Below, in pieces: positions 34,261 through 42,627 of a stretch of DNA of 51,241 nt. The DNA is taken from contig JAFQXY010000004.1 in assembly GCA_017406745.1 (NCBI GenBank), positions 1-51,241 of the forward strand. Reading direction: 5' to 3'. This DNA comes from Candidatus Saccharimonadota bacterium (GTDB lineage Bacteria > Patescibacteriota > Saccharimonadia > Saccharimonadales > Saccharimonadaceae). Positions within the stretch are counted from its first letter, which is position 1. The number at the start of each line of letters is the position of its first letter. The position numbers and the translations under genes are program-made. The notes beneath the pieces were generated by a model. That model was given only the letters and a program-made list of their open reading frames with translations. It had not been told where the DNA came from and did not search any database.

Positions 34261-34845
34261 TTAGGGTTCAGTAATTAGCTCAAATGCGCCACCCTCATCC
34301 TCTCCAAATTCACAACTTCTTAAAAGCTTGGAGTCTTTGTATTCGTAGACGATAAGGTCCATGTCCTTGGAACTTTTACCGATATTTCTAATTTCGTAGG
34401 TATCGGGCTCAAAGGTTTTCTGCCTTGGGCTTTTCACTATGATCCGAGCGTCCAGAGGAAAACTCTTAAGAAAAATATGCTCATCGTCTGAGTTCTCCTC
34501 ATTCTCGTTAAATTTGAAAGCTATAAAGGCCAAATAGGTCTTGGCGAGATCAATCCTTACCAATTCCCAGCCATGATATTTCCCCGTTATAACCTGGGTA
34601 TAGTTTTGTGCAAACATATAGTCGCAATCATCATTACCCACGCCTTCAAAGACAAATAGATCATTAGATTTACTTCTACAGGTGAATTCAAATGATACAC
34701 TTAACTCCCCAAAGTCACTCCGTTCATATCTGCCCCAATTACATAGGTTTTTGACGTCTTCGATCGTCCACTTATCGTCTAACAGGCCACAGATGTACTT
34801 TTCGTAAACCCTATCATCGCCCCAAAAGTACCGCTTGAACATCAT
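34261..34845 (-). CDS. Hypothetical cytosolic protein
   Basis: About 194 aa from the ATG at 34845 (TGGGGGT 8 nt upstream; a start at 34860 is also possible). No family recognised. The sequence is acidic and aromatic, with beta-type patterns (ELSVSFEFTCRS, GWELVRIDLAKTYLAFIAFKF, DARIIVKSP) and no membrane helix. A single gene with its own hairpin terminator lying between two insertion sequences, so it may be a passenger gene. Confidence 0.7.
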   Translation of the reverse strand: MMFKRYFWGDDRVYEKYICGLLDDKWTIEDVKNLCNWGRYERSDFGELSVSFEFTCRSKSNDLFVFEGVGNDDCDYMFAQNYTQVITGKYHGWELVRIDLAKTYLAFIAFKFNENEENSDDEHIFLKSFPLDARIIVKSPRQKTFEPDTYEIRNIGKSSKDMDLIVYEYKDSKLLRSCEFGEDEGGAFELITEP

Positions 34846-35013
34846 TTTGTATACCCCCATTAATGATTAAGATTATTGCATCATCGCCCGTCTATTTCTA
34901 GACAAGCGAAATCTGCAATAATCCGGAGTATGCAAAACCATAAGCTATTAAGTCGCGATAGAGTATAAATTACTCTATAATTCCATTATAGCATATTTTG
35001 TAAAATTTGTCAA

Positions 35014-36173
35014 TTATAGTGCACTAACTCACTACATCGTTTACACTTTTTGTTTGTAAAATAGTTATTCCCATTGTAGCACAATATTCAGCTGGAGTGA
35101 GATAATTAAGGGCTTGATGCGGCCTGTAAAAGTGCCAATCGTTTAGCCATTTATCTGCTTCTTCCTGGCGTTCTTCAACGGTCATACGTTTATCCTTACT
35201 CTCATCAAGACATTCTTTCTGGTATTTACCAATAAAGTTCTCTATGTGTGGCTTATCTTTAGGCGTATGTGGTCTAGCAAATAATTGGCGTACATTATGC
35301 GATTTTAATAGATCAAATGTAGCGCCAAAGTTTTCACTACCATTATCACAGACGACAGTGATGTTGGTGCCGAATCTGTCCAACACCTTCTGCATAGCAA
35401 TACTACCATTTATGGCAGTTGGCCTAGAGCAAATATGAATAATGGCTTCTTTAGTATAAGTATCAATGGCACAAAGAGCATATTGTCTGCAACTGCTATT
35501 ATTGATGTGCTTCATGTCAAATTCAATTATACGACGAGGTTTATCTGGTTTTGTATAGTATTTAAGGCGTTCTCTGGCTTTTCTAGTCTGCCAACTACGC
35601 TTGCTAGCTTTTGAATAATCCTTATGCAGTCGTACGAGCTTTGAGAAGAACATATTGTATTTTTTAATGATCCTACCAACAGTAGCAGCGGATAGTTCAA
35701 TAGCATAGTCTCTAAGTAGCAATACAGATATTTTTGTTGCTGAAAAAGTAGGATATTCTTTTCGTATTTTACGGATAACATTTACAACTTCTGCACTATA
35801 CTGAACATTTCTAAAGTGCTTTGGTCTTCTACTCCTAGTTTCTAGTGTAGCTAAATTATTATTTTTGAATCTCTTCAACCATTTATGAACGAATGTTCTA
35901 GATACGCCAAAATATCTAGCTGTTAAGCTAACGTTTCTTCCGCTTCTATTAAAATAATAATCTATTACTTTAAGGCGAAGTTTTGCTTCTCGTGACAATT
36001 TATGTGGATAGATATTCTCTAAAGCCTTAAAATTTGGTATGATAGAAGTACAGATCGTGGACGTGCCAACAATTCCGTTTGACATAGTCTCCTCCTTTGT
36101 AGTTAATTTGTTTATATAACTATTTTATCAAAGGCTGGAGTGTTCACGATCTGTTTGAGTTTCAGCATTATAG
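35014..36173 (-). mobile_element. IS481-like insertion sequence
   Basis: The transposase gene is bracketed by imperfect inverted repeats: 35015-35031 and 36156-36172 match at 13 of 17 positions when one is inverted. Total length is about 1.16 kb. The left repeat overlaps the transposase stop codon. Confidence 0.7.
35024..36085 (-). CDS. IS481-like transposase (DDE integrase core)
   Basis: 353 aa. The N-terminal HTH has LTARYFGVSRTFVHKWLKRFKNN. The integrase core shows the DDE triad in IIEFDMKHIN, ITVVCDNGSENFG and KPHIENFIGKYQKECLDE, then a C-terminal HFYRPHQALNYLTPAEY. The frame is intact, so the element could be active. A GAGGAGAC SD is present before the ATG. Cut-and-paste DDE chemistry is known for the family. 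Confidence 0.93.
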   Translation of the reverse strand: MSNGIVGTSTICTSIIPNFKALENIYPHKLSREAKLRLKVIDYYFNRSGRNVSLTARYFGVSRTFVHKWLKRFKNNNLATLETRSRRPKHFRNVQYSAEVVNVIRKIRKEYPTFSATKISVLLLRDYAIELSAATVGRIIKKYNMFFSKLVRLHKDYSKASKRSWQTRKARERLKYYTKPDKPRRIIEFDMKHINNSSCRQYALCAIDTYTKEAIIHICSRPTAINGSIAMQKVLDRFGTNITVVCDNGSENFGATFDLLKSHNVRQLFARPHTPKDKPHIENFIGKYQKECLDESKDKRMTVEERQEEADKWLNDWHFYRPHQALNYLTPAEYCATMGITILQTKSVNDVVS

Positions 36174-36278
36174 CTGTGTTTTACGCATCTCATGTGTATT
36201 AGTTTACTCCTCTCTACATACCCACCCCGTTATTCTTGCTCTCATTAATAAGCAATATTCGAAATATGAAATAACCCT

Positions 36279-36306
36279 TTGACAACCCCCTCATTCAGAG
36301 TATAAT
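36279..36306 (+). promoter_or_regulatory. Consensus promoter of the 81-aa protein gene
   Basis: TTGACA (36279-36284), 16-bp spacer, TATAAT (36301-36306). Confidence 0.85.
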
Positions 36307-36339
36307 AATAGCATCCTAAAACCAACCGGAGGTATCACC

Positions 36340-36585
36340 ATGGACGAAGTCAAAAAGGTCATCAAAAAGCGTGCGCCCAGAAAGGTCGCCCCAGAAAAGC
36401 AAATCGCCGCCATAGACCGTAAGATCGCTAAGATCAAAGAAGATGCAGACAAGAAGATCGCAGCTATTGAAGCAGAAAAGGAAGCCCTGCTGAAACCCAT
36501 TAAAGCCAAGAAGCTTTTGGAAGAAGCCGCCAAAACCATGGCTCCCGAAGAAATTGCCGAGAAACTCGGCATCACCATTGACTAA
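36340..36585 (+). CDS. Small Lys/Ala-rich coiled-coil protein
   Basis: 81 aa; SD CCGGAGGT 9 nt upstream. A basic start (VKKVIKKRAPRKVAPEK) leads into a heptad-like helix (IAAIDRKIAKIKEDADKKIAAIEAEKEALLKPIKAKKLLEEAAKTM) and ends EIAEKLGITID, an HTH-like turn. It resembles small proteins of Clostridia mobile elements and may be nucleoid-binding or regulatory. Consensus promoter and strong terminator make it a well-expressed single gene. Confidence 0.78.
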   Translation: MDEVKKVIKKRAPRKVAPEKQIAAIDRKIAKIKEDADKKIAAIEAEKEALLKPIKAKKLLEEAAKTMAPEEIAEKLGITID

Positions 36586-36602
36586 ACATTAGCCTAACTA
36601 CA

Positions 36603-36646
36603 ACCAACACCGCTCTGGCTTCAGCCTCTGCGGTGTTGGTTTTTAT
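36603..36646 (+). terminator. Intrinsic terminator after the 81-aa gene
   Basis: Perfect 11-bp stem (ACCAACACCGC / GCGGTGTTGGT) with a 16-nt loop, followed by TTTTATT. Confidence 0.88.
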
Positions 36647-36684
36647 TATTCAATGATGAATTCCCTCTTATACAATGCTCGATA

Positions 36685-37524
36685 TTATTGTTTTATTTTA
36701 TTACATGGATGCTGGACTATAAAATCAAGGACGCAATTTGCAGCCTCCTCCCATTTAACATCTAACATCATGTCATGGCACAATCCATCTAATATAAATG
36801 GTTTCCTTTTATACATTTCTGCAGTCTTTTTAATTGATTCTTCGGGAAAATAGCTGTCGTTTCTTGATCCCATAACAAGTATCGGGAATGATTGTGGTAT
36901 ATCATAGTTATTGGAGTATTTTATCAAAAATAGTTCAAACGGGACAAATAAAGGTTCTCGTTGTAATAACTTGCTATAGCGATCCAATTCTACAGCATTA
37001 ATATTGCCTCCTGAAAAGAACGCTGATTTTAGTAGTGTTTCGCCCGCAAAGGCTTTTCCAGAGCAAGCAATTATGTTGGCTAACCTAAAACATTGAATGA
37101 ACCAACTTCCAATAAAAGTCTTTAAGATTGGCATTTTGGGGGCAGTTGCGGAGGCAAAAAGAGTCGCACTAGATATTCGGTCGTAATGTTGTCCAAGCAT
37201 TTTTTGGACAACAGCTCCACCCATAGAATGACCAACAATGTGAGGCCTAAAGCCACTTTCATCTGTTATGAAATCTATGGCATCTTCTACATCGTCCACA
37301 TAGTTCTTTATGATAGAAAAGCCTTTATCACTTTTACCATGCTGTCGGTATGAAATGGCATAAGAAGCGAAACCTTGCTCTGAAAAAAACGGTAGAAATT
37401 TTTCCCAACACCATGCAGCATGGCAAATGCCATGACAAAAAAGAATTGATCCGTTTGAACTTTTAGGGATATCTGAATATAATTCAAGTTTCCCTGCAGT
37501 TCCTTTTATCATTCGAGTGTCCAT
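36685..37524 (-). CDS. Alpha/beta hydrolase
   Basis: 279 aa from ATG 37524 (GGGGGAG 6 nt upstream; the longer frame adds 11 unlikely residues). The oxyanion-loop strand ILFCHGICHAAWCWEKFLPFF, the nucleophile elbow VGHSMGG (catalytic Ser) and the late LVMGSRNDSYFPEE (catalytic Asp) and LDGLCHDMML (catalytic His) form a full triad. Substrate cannot be told; lysophospholipase- or ester-hydrolase-like enzymes share this layout. No signal peptide. Monocistronic. Confidence 0.87.
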   Translation of the reverse strand: MDTRMIKGTAGKLELYSDIPKSSNGSILFCHGICHAAWCWEKFLPFFSEQGFASYAISYRQHGKSDKGFSIIKNYVDDVEDAIDFITDESGFRPHIVGHSMGGAVVQKMLGQHYDRISSATLFASATAPKMPILKTFIGSWFIQCFRLANIIACSGKAFAGETLLKSAFFSGGNINAVELDRYSKLLQREPLFVPFELFLIKYSNNYDIPQSFPILVMGSRNDSYFPEESIKKTAEMYKRKPFILDGLCHDMMLDVKWEEAANCVLDFIVQHPCNKIKQ

Positions 37525-37652
37525 AATGCTCCCCCATTTACACAAAGTACTAAACACTAACGAATTTCGTTCGAGATATGTTATTTGTACTATTTTATCA
37601 TGCCTGTCAAGTAATCAACGCTGTTGGGTAGCTAGACGAACCAAACCACCTG

Positions 37653-37797
37653 TGTTATAATCAGTAAGTTAGTGTATAACTAAAGCATATTATAAGTTTT
37701 ATTTTCTATCCACTTACCATTATTCTATCAATACTCCTTTTCAACCTTGATGACCATATCGTTCACAACCCCACTTTTGGGGTCGTGATAGTATGGT
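37653..37797 (+). promoter_or_regulatory. Promoter and structured leader of the Fib_succ_major-like gene
   Basis: An extended -10 TGTTATAAT (37653-37661) is followed by a ~160-nt leader. It contains a long imperfect hairpin (37753-37797; ACCATA/TATGGT closing, ACCCC/GGGGT inner stem) that ends 24 nt before the ATG. SD GAGAGGAGG follows the hairpin, so folding could affect access to it. Confidence 0.55.
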
Positions 37798-37821
37798 TAT
37801 CCGTTAGAGAGGAGGCTTACA

Positions 37822-38385
37822 ATGAGTTACATTTTCGCAAAAGACATTGGGCGACTTCAAGAGATCGAAGATTTTGAACGCCAAACTAGGGGTAATTGGC
37901 AAAAACAAGGCATATACCTTAAGAAAATCGGGTTAATTGTCGCACCAGAAGATTATTATGATTGTTATAGGCATAGACATTATTTTACGTGGGGAGAAGC
38001 TTTACGTGCTGACGGCGGGACAGGAATGTTGTATGATAGATGGCGTTTACCAACAATTCGGGACTGGAAAAAGATCCACCGGTACTTTAAACCAAATAGC
38101 CCCGAAGCGTTACAAAGAATGGTAGACGAATTGCATTTGGATTATACAGGATATATTAGCGATAGTGACATGATTGAGTATTTTCAATCCCCTAAAAACT
38201 TCCAAAACAATCCCCAGAACATTTACCTGTATGGATCAGAGGGGTACTATTGGACTAGATCGATTTATGGAAAGCTGGCCGGTGATTTTGCAAAAAACTA
38301 TTTAATCATAAAAGATTTTCGTGGCGGAACAGATTATGACTGGCGTTTTAAAATGTTTCGCATCCGTTGTGTCAAGTATATTTAA
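37822..38385 (+). CDS. Small Fib_succ_major/DUF1566-like domain protein
   Basis: 187 aa. The C-terminal two-thirds repeat the landmark order of the surface-protein domains: DRWRLPTIRDWKKI, GYYWTRS and a final FRIRCVKY (compare GWRLPTG, GYFWSST, SVRC at 2200-3377). This suggests the same C-type-lectin-like fold. No signal peptide is present, so it is cytosolic or exported by other means. Single gene with a structured leader and strong terminator. It could be a recognition module or cargo; function unknown. Confidence 0.72.
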   Translation: MSYIFAKDIGRLQEIEDFERQTRGNWQKQGIYLKKIGLIVAPEDYYDCYRHRHYFTWGEALRADGGTGMLYDRWRLPTIRDWKKIHRYFKPNSPEALQRMVDELHLDYTGYISDSDMIEYFQSPKNFQNNPQNIYLYGSEGYYWTRSIYGKLAGDFAKNYLIIKDFRGGTDYDWRFKMFRIRCVKYI

Positions 38386-38408
38386 CTGAGGATAAAACAA
38401 TATTGCTT

Positions 38409-38436
38409 GCCTAGGGCATTTGCCCTAGGCTTTTCT
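38409..38436 (+). terminator. Bidirectional-type terminator between convergent genes
   Basis: Perfect 10-bp stem (GCCTAGGGCA / TGCCCTAGGC) with a 2-nt loop, then TTTTCTCT. It separates the plus-strand gene from the convergent recombinase gene. Confidence 0.85.
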
Positions 38437-38441
38437 CTACT

Positions 38442-39014
38442 TCAAAACAATTCCATCCCCAGATACGCCCGATCCAAATCATCTTGCGCCACGCCCAAAT
38501 ACCGTTTGGTTATCTCATAGCTGCTATGGTTATAGATGTCCATAATGACTACCGGCGAAACAGCTTGACTCGTCCAGGCATGATACCCCCAAGTCTTCCG
38601 CAAACTATGGCAGGATATCTTCCCTGCCAACCCCATCGCCGTTGCTGCTTCCCTAATAATCCGCCAAGCTTGCACTCTGCTGATCGCCCGCCCATCTTTC
38701 CGGTTGTTCACAAACAAGAAAGCACTGCGCCTGTAAGGAAAATACAGGCGCAGTGCTTTTATAACCTGCTTGTGTATAGCTATGGTCTTTTGCTTTCCGG
38801 TCTTCTTTTCCACTATCGTCATATGGCTACGGAAGCTATTATGTACCTCATCGTATACATCTTCCCATCGGAGCCTCAGTAAATCACTAATGCGTAGAGC
38901 AGTGTAAGTTCCCATCACGATTAGCAAATAGTTGCGGAACTTCCCTCGCTTCAGAAAGTAATCCCCCATCGCTTTAAGCTGCTTCTTGTCTCTGATCGGT
39001 TCCGTTACTGCCAT
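38442..39014 (-). CDS. Minimal tyrosine recombinase (catalytic domain only)
   Basis: 190 aa from ATG 39014 (AAGGAG 10 nt upstream). It holds only the catalytic domain: first Arg in YTALRISDLLRLRWEDV, Lys in VEKKTGKQKTI, box II HSLRKTWGYHAW, NHSSYEITKRYLG with the tyrosine nucleophile. The N-terminal core-binding (SAM-like) domain is missing, as in short Firmicutes-type integrases. It is the only tyrosine recombinase in the island, and tRNA 3' ends are usual targets for that class; but it is far from both att repeats. Confidence 0.9.
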   Translation of the reverse strand: MAVTEPIRDKKQLKAMGDYFLKRGKFRNYLLIVMGTYTALRISDLLRLRWEDVYDEVHNSFRSHMTIVEKKTGKQKTIAIHKQVIKALRLYFPYRRSAFLFVNNRKDGRAISRVQAWRIIREAATAMGLAGKISCHSLRKTWGYHAWTSQAVSPVVIMDIYNHSSYEITKRYLGVAQDDLDRAYLGMELF

Positions 39015-39243
39015 ATTATCTAGCTCCTTCCCATGGTTTGGCTTAGTATACCACGCCACAGATCGTGAGCAATGTAACATTTTGTATCTTCGGATAAATT
39101 ATTTCCATGCTCTAATACCTCAGAATAGTCCAAAACCCTCAAACCGTCCCTCAGTGTGCACAATGTCTATAATCAAATTAGGGGTTTTTGTTGGATTTTG
39201 CTGATTTTTCTCAAATTATTTGTTCAATTTCAGCAATTCTTCC

Positions 39244-39272
39244 TTGATAATACTCTCTCGCTGTGTTAAACT
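39244..39272 (+). promoter_or_regulatory. Promoter of the ATPase/chaperone operon
   Basis: TTGATA (39244-39249), 17-bp spacer, TAAACT (39267-39272). The leader to the ATG at 39353 is ~75 nt with SD AAAGGGGGTGA. Confidence 0.6.
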
Positions 39273-39352
39273 GGTAATAATTGATACATCCTGTTACATT
39301 CGCTTTTCTGCAACTATTCATTAGTCTACAAGTCAAAGGGGGTGAGCCTCTC

Positions 39353-41776
39353 ATGGGTAACATACTGGACGTCTACAGCAAACTGAGGTTCAATACTACG
39401 CACCCCGCAACCGTTGATTTCATTGGAAAAGGTAACATCTGGATTAACAACACTTATGACCAAGGCGTTATTCGCCTTGCTCGCTATATCATTCATCAAG
39501 CCCTACTGAACACTGCTCCAAGCCAACTCACGATCCTAGGATATGATAGCGATCTTTCCGGTGTATTTGCTCCATTTTCCGCTCTGTCCACCGGTGAATC
39601 AAAACAATTAGAAATTATTACGAGTGAAGCAATCTTTACTAGTCGTCTTAATGATATTGCCCAGCAGGTACAGGCCGTCCAGAATGTCATTCAAGGGAGA
39701 AACGAATCACTAATGGATTTCCGCCGATCCACCCAAAGGCCAGTGGAGGGGTACCAGCTTGTTGTTATTTCTCTAGATATGGGGCTCATCTCTAATGAAT
39801 TGCGAGCTAAACTGGCCTTACTAATGCGTAGTGGCCCAGCCTACGGCGTTTCCTTCCTTGTTATTTCTACCACTCTAATGTCTATCCAGACCGCCAGTGG
39901 ACGGGATATCGAGCTGTCTGTTGACGCCATCGCTCATAACATCACGGTATTGGAAAGCACAGGTTTTAATACCGTTTCAATAACCGGAAAAGATGATGAA
40001 ACCTATACTCCTCCTGTAGCTGAAACAATCATAAGGGATTGCGAAGCTCTTATTATTCGCTCCAGAACCGCCCAACTCCCCATCGTTCACTTTGACGAAC
40101 TGCATGACCTCTCCAAGATGTGGTATGGCAACTCCACAGACGGCTTAACCTTTACCGTAGGCAAATACGGCATCAACGATATGGAAATAACCATTGGAGA
40201 TGAAATCAACCAAAGGCATAATGCCGTAATTACTGGTGCGGTTGGGCAAGGCAAATCCAATCTAATCTCTGTGATTATTCATAGTCTCTGTTTGCGTTAC
40301 TCGCCACAAGAGTTACAGTTATATTTGTTGGATTTTAAAGAGGGCGTCACCTTTAAGGCATTTTCTAATATCGGACAAGATGAGTATTTACCCCATGCCA
40401 AGACACTTGGACTGGAAAGTGATGTTAGCTTTGGCATGGCAGTTCTGGAATCCCTCCATAATGAGTATCAACGACGGATAAAGATACTCAAGGATAACAA
40501 CGTGAAAAGCATCCGAGACCTGCGTCATACTTTCCCAGAGCTTATCATCCCCAGAATCGTTGTGGTTATAGATGAATTTCAGATGATGTTTGGTGATGAC
40601 GTCCAAACTGGCCAAAGGATTGCTGAATCGCTGGAAAAAGCTGTACGCTTATTTCGAGCCGCAGGGATACATTTTATCCTAGCCTCACAAACCCTTAACG
40701 GGAATATTGTGGTCGCTCAAAATCTCGGCAATATTTTTAGCCAGATTCCCATTAGGATCGCCTTAAAAAACACTCAGTTTGAATCCCAACAAACACTGTC
40801 CATCAATAATACAGCGGCAGCATTCTTGCGTCCGCGAGAGGCCATCGTCAATCTAGATTATGGCGAGGTTTCACAAAATCGTAAAACCATCATAGCTTTT
40901 GCAGATGAAACCCTCCTCAAACCCATACGGAAAGACTGGTGGGAAAAAGTACGCACGGAAACGATCGCTCCCTACGTCTTTGAAAGCGAAAGAAGAGTAA
41001 CTGTCTCTAGCGGAATCCAAGCAATTCATGTATTCCGTCATGGAGCAGATGCGCCAACGGCTCTACTCGGTGACAAAATATCTATTGATGGTACACATAT
41101 AGCTATCCCCATGCCCGCTGAGCCAGGTCGCAACATTGCGCTAATTGGTACTCCAGATAATAAGTGCAATCAAGCAACCGGTGTTATGCAGAGCATTGCC
41201 GTGTCGCTTGCTATGCAACATCCCAAGGGGAACGCAAGATTCCTCTTCTGCGATTTTGAGAATAAGCAGCCCTACGAAAAACGATTCCCAGATTTTATTC
41301 GGATCATGGAAAATGCTGGTTTCTTTATAGAAACAATTCCGCAAAGCAAATTTGAAAGCACAATCAAAGAGTTAAGCAACGATTCCGCACAAGATGCCAT
41401 TTATATTTTTGCCTCGGCGCTGGACAGATGGGAATATGAAAAAGATCCGTATGGCCAAGGATCAGTGTTAAAAACCTTTGTAGAGAATGCTCCATCTCAT
41501 AATATGCATTTTATTGGTTGGTGGATTAAAGCTTCTTCTTATACAGCACAGGTTGCCGGTTATGGGGGCACAGACGCATTCAATACCAAAGTTTTCTTTA
41601 GGCTGGATGAGCGTGCCATACAATCACTTACTGATCCTTTTGTAAAATGGAGTGCCCAAACAAATAGAGCATTAATCAGTGATCCTATAGAGTTTTCTAA
41701 TGAAATCACTTTTATTCCCTATAGCCCCATAAGGCAAGACGATGTTACGAGATTCAAAACTCAAATTTGGGAATAG
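39353..41776 (+). CDS. FtsK/EssC-like ATPase with three ATPase-type modules
   Basis: 807 aa from ATG 39353 (AAAGGGGGTGA 8 nt upstream). The middle module is a complete FtsK/SpoIIIE ATPase: Walker A GAVGQGKS (residues 295-302), LYLLDFKEGV, Walker B IVVVIDEF (Asp407-Glu408) and GIHFILASQTLNG. The first ~250 residues look like a degenerate copy (VVISLDMGLIS in place of Walker B, then GVSFLVIST). The last ~230 are another (IALIGTPDNKCNQATG in place of Walker A, FLFCDFENKQP, DAIYIFASALDRWEYE). One active plus two degenerate modules recall the EccC/EssC motor of type VII secretion. No membrane helix is present, unlike those motors. It heads the operon with four WXG100-like genes. Confidence 0.85.
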   Translation: MGNILDVYSKLRFNTTHPATVDFIGKGNIWINNTYDQGVIRLARYIIHQALLNTAPSQLTILGYDSDLSGVFAPFSALSTGESKQLEIITSEAIFTSRLNDIAQQVQAVQNVIQGRNESLMDFRRSTQRPVEGYQLVVISLDMGLISNELRAKLALLMRSGPAYGVSFLVISTTLMSIQTASGRDIELSVDAIAHNITVLESTGFNTVSITGKDDETYTPPVAETIIRDCEALIIRSRTAQLPIVHFDELHDLSKMWYGNSTDGLTFTVGKYGINDMEITIGDEINQRHNAVITGAVGQGKSNLISVIIHSLCLRYSPQELQLYLLDFKEGVTFKAFSNIGQDEYLPHAKTLGLESDVSFGMAVLESLHNEYQRRIKILKDNNVKSIRDLRHTFPELIIPRIVVVIDEFQMMFGDDVQTGQRIAESLEKAVRLFRAAGIHFILASQTLNGNIVVAQNLGNIFSQIPIRIALKNTQFESQQTLSINNTAAAFLRPREAIVNLDYGEVSQNRKTIIAFADETLLKPIRKDWWEKVRTETIAPYVFESERRVTVSSGIQAIHVFRHGADAPTALLGDKISIDGTHIAIPMPAEPGRNIALIGTPDNKCNQATGVMQSIAVSLAMQHPKGNARFLFCDFENKQPYEKRFPDFIRIMENAGFFIETIPQSKFESTIKELSNDSAQDAIYIFASALDRWEYEKDPYGQGSVLKTFVENAPSHNMHFIGWWIKASSYTAQVAGYGGTDAFNTKVFFRLDERAIQSLTDPFVKWSAQTNRALISDPIEFSNEITFIPYSPIRQDDVTRFKTQIWE

Positions 41777-41803
41777 GCCATTATCAATGAACGGGAGGAT
41801 ACT

Positions 41804-42061
41804 ATGTCCATGGTACAACAACTCATCTCTGCCGTAACAAATGCAGAGCGTCAAATTGACGACCAAATGTCTAAACTCCGCTCCTATGGTGCAGAGATTG
41901 ACCAAGTAACTCAACGTGTCCAAGCAGACTTTAGCGGTAGTCAGCGAGATTATGGCCAGAAAATGCTGCAGCAGCTTTCTACTACAAAGAGGCAAGTTGA
42001 TGAAACCATGGCACGCCTCCAAACCGCCAAAGAAAAGCTGACACAAGTTAGAATGATCTGA
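41804..42061 (+). CDS. WXG100-like helical-hairpin protein 1
   Basis: 85 aa. Two predicted amphipathic helices are joined by a turn around residues 42-51 (FSGSQRDYG), the place where ESX/WXG100 proteins carry W-x-G. No cysteine, signal peptide or membrane helix. SD GGGAGGA precedes it. It is the first of four consecutive small genes directly after an EssC-like ATPase, the position of type VII secretion substrates. The WXG motif itself is absent, so membership of the superfamily is inferred from size, fold pattern and context. Confidence 0.75.
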   Translation: MSMVQQLISAVTNAERQIDDQMSKLRSYGAEIDQVTQRVQADFSGSQRDYGQKMLQQLSTTKRQVDETMARLQTAKEKLTQVRMI

Positions 42062-42075
42062 GGAGGCAATGGAAA

Positions 42076-42336
42076 ATGGCTAGTGTACAAGAACTAATTC
42101 GCGAAGTTCAATCTATCAAGGCTTCATCTGATCAATTAGCTAATATGGTTGGCGCGGCAAATACAAGCCTAGCCACACAGTCTTCGTCTATCGCACATTT
42201 AGTTCAAGGGAGCCGCACAGGACAGGATGCAGTTATGGCATTAAGCGTTGCTTCTCGTTCTCTTTCGGCAGCCGCTTCATCAATAAAAGCCTTAAGCCGT
42301 TCCTGCGACGATTGTATCCGTGATTTGTCAAGTTAA
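42076..42336 (+). CDS. WXG100-like helical-hairpin protein 2
   Basis: 86 aa. Helix (VQELIREVQSIKASSDQLANMVGAANTSLA), a turn with LVQGSRTGQD near residue 45, then a Ser/Ala-rich helix ending CDDCIRDLSS; the pair of cysteines is unusual for WXG100 proteins. SD GAGGAGG lies 14 bp upstream of the ATG region. It is 14 bp after protein 1 in the operon and does not share close sequence identity with it, only the helix-turn-helix plan with G-x3-G in the turn. Confidence 0.75.
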   Translation: MASVQELIREVQSIKASSDQLANMVGAANTSLATQSSSIAHLVQGSRTGQDAVMALSVASRSLSAAASSIKALSRSCDDCIRDLSS

Positions 42337-42342
42337 AATCTC

Positions 42343-42627
42343 ATGTGGGTAATTAATCATGAAAAAGAGCGCGAGAAAATCTATCTCCGCAATGATACTG
42401 GTAGCAGTATCACCAATATTTCTCATGAGAGCAACGAGGTCCAAAACATTGTGTCTCATATCAGCTATGCGATGAGTGGGGCACCCTCTGGCTCTGATGC
42501 CGAACTAACCGGACGAGCCAAGCAAGCGCTTCATTCCCTTTCACAGTGTTTAGAACAGCTTTACAGAGCACAAAACCTCATAGAGCAGTTAAAGACGATG
42601 GAGGAAATCCCCGATGGGCTATATTGA
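42343..42627 (+). CDS. WXG100-like helical-hairpin protein 3
   Basis: 94 aa. A charged start (NHEKEREKIYLRND) leads to a helix with NEVQNIVSHISYAMSG, a turn APSGSD (about residues 49-54) and a second helix (RAKQALHSLSQCLEQLYRAQNLIEQLKTM). There is no good SD; it starts 6 bp after the stop of protein 2, so it may depend on coupling. Its 3' end overlaps protein 4 by 14 bp. The N-terminus is more polar than in the other three. Confidence 0.7.
   Translation: MWVINHEKEREKIYLRNDTGSSITNISHESNEVQNIVSHISYAMSGAPSGSDAELTGRAKQALHSLSQCLEQLYRAQNLIEQLKTMEEIPDGLY

Noticed and set aside
42358-42492. Short frame MKKSARKSISAMILVAVSPIFLM in another frame of small gene 3
   Set aside because: It looks like a signal peptide by chance, is only ~45 codons long, has no SD and conflicts with the operon's 94-aa gene.
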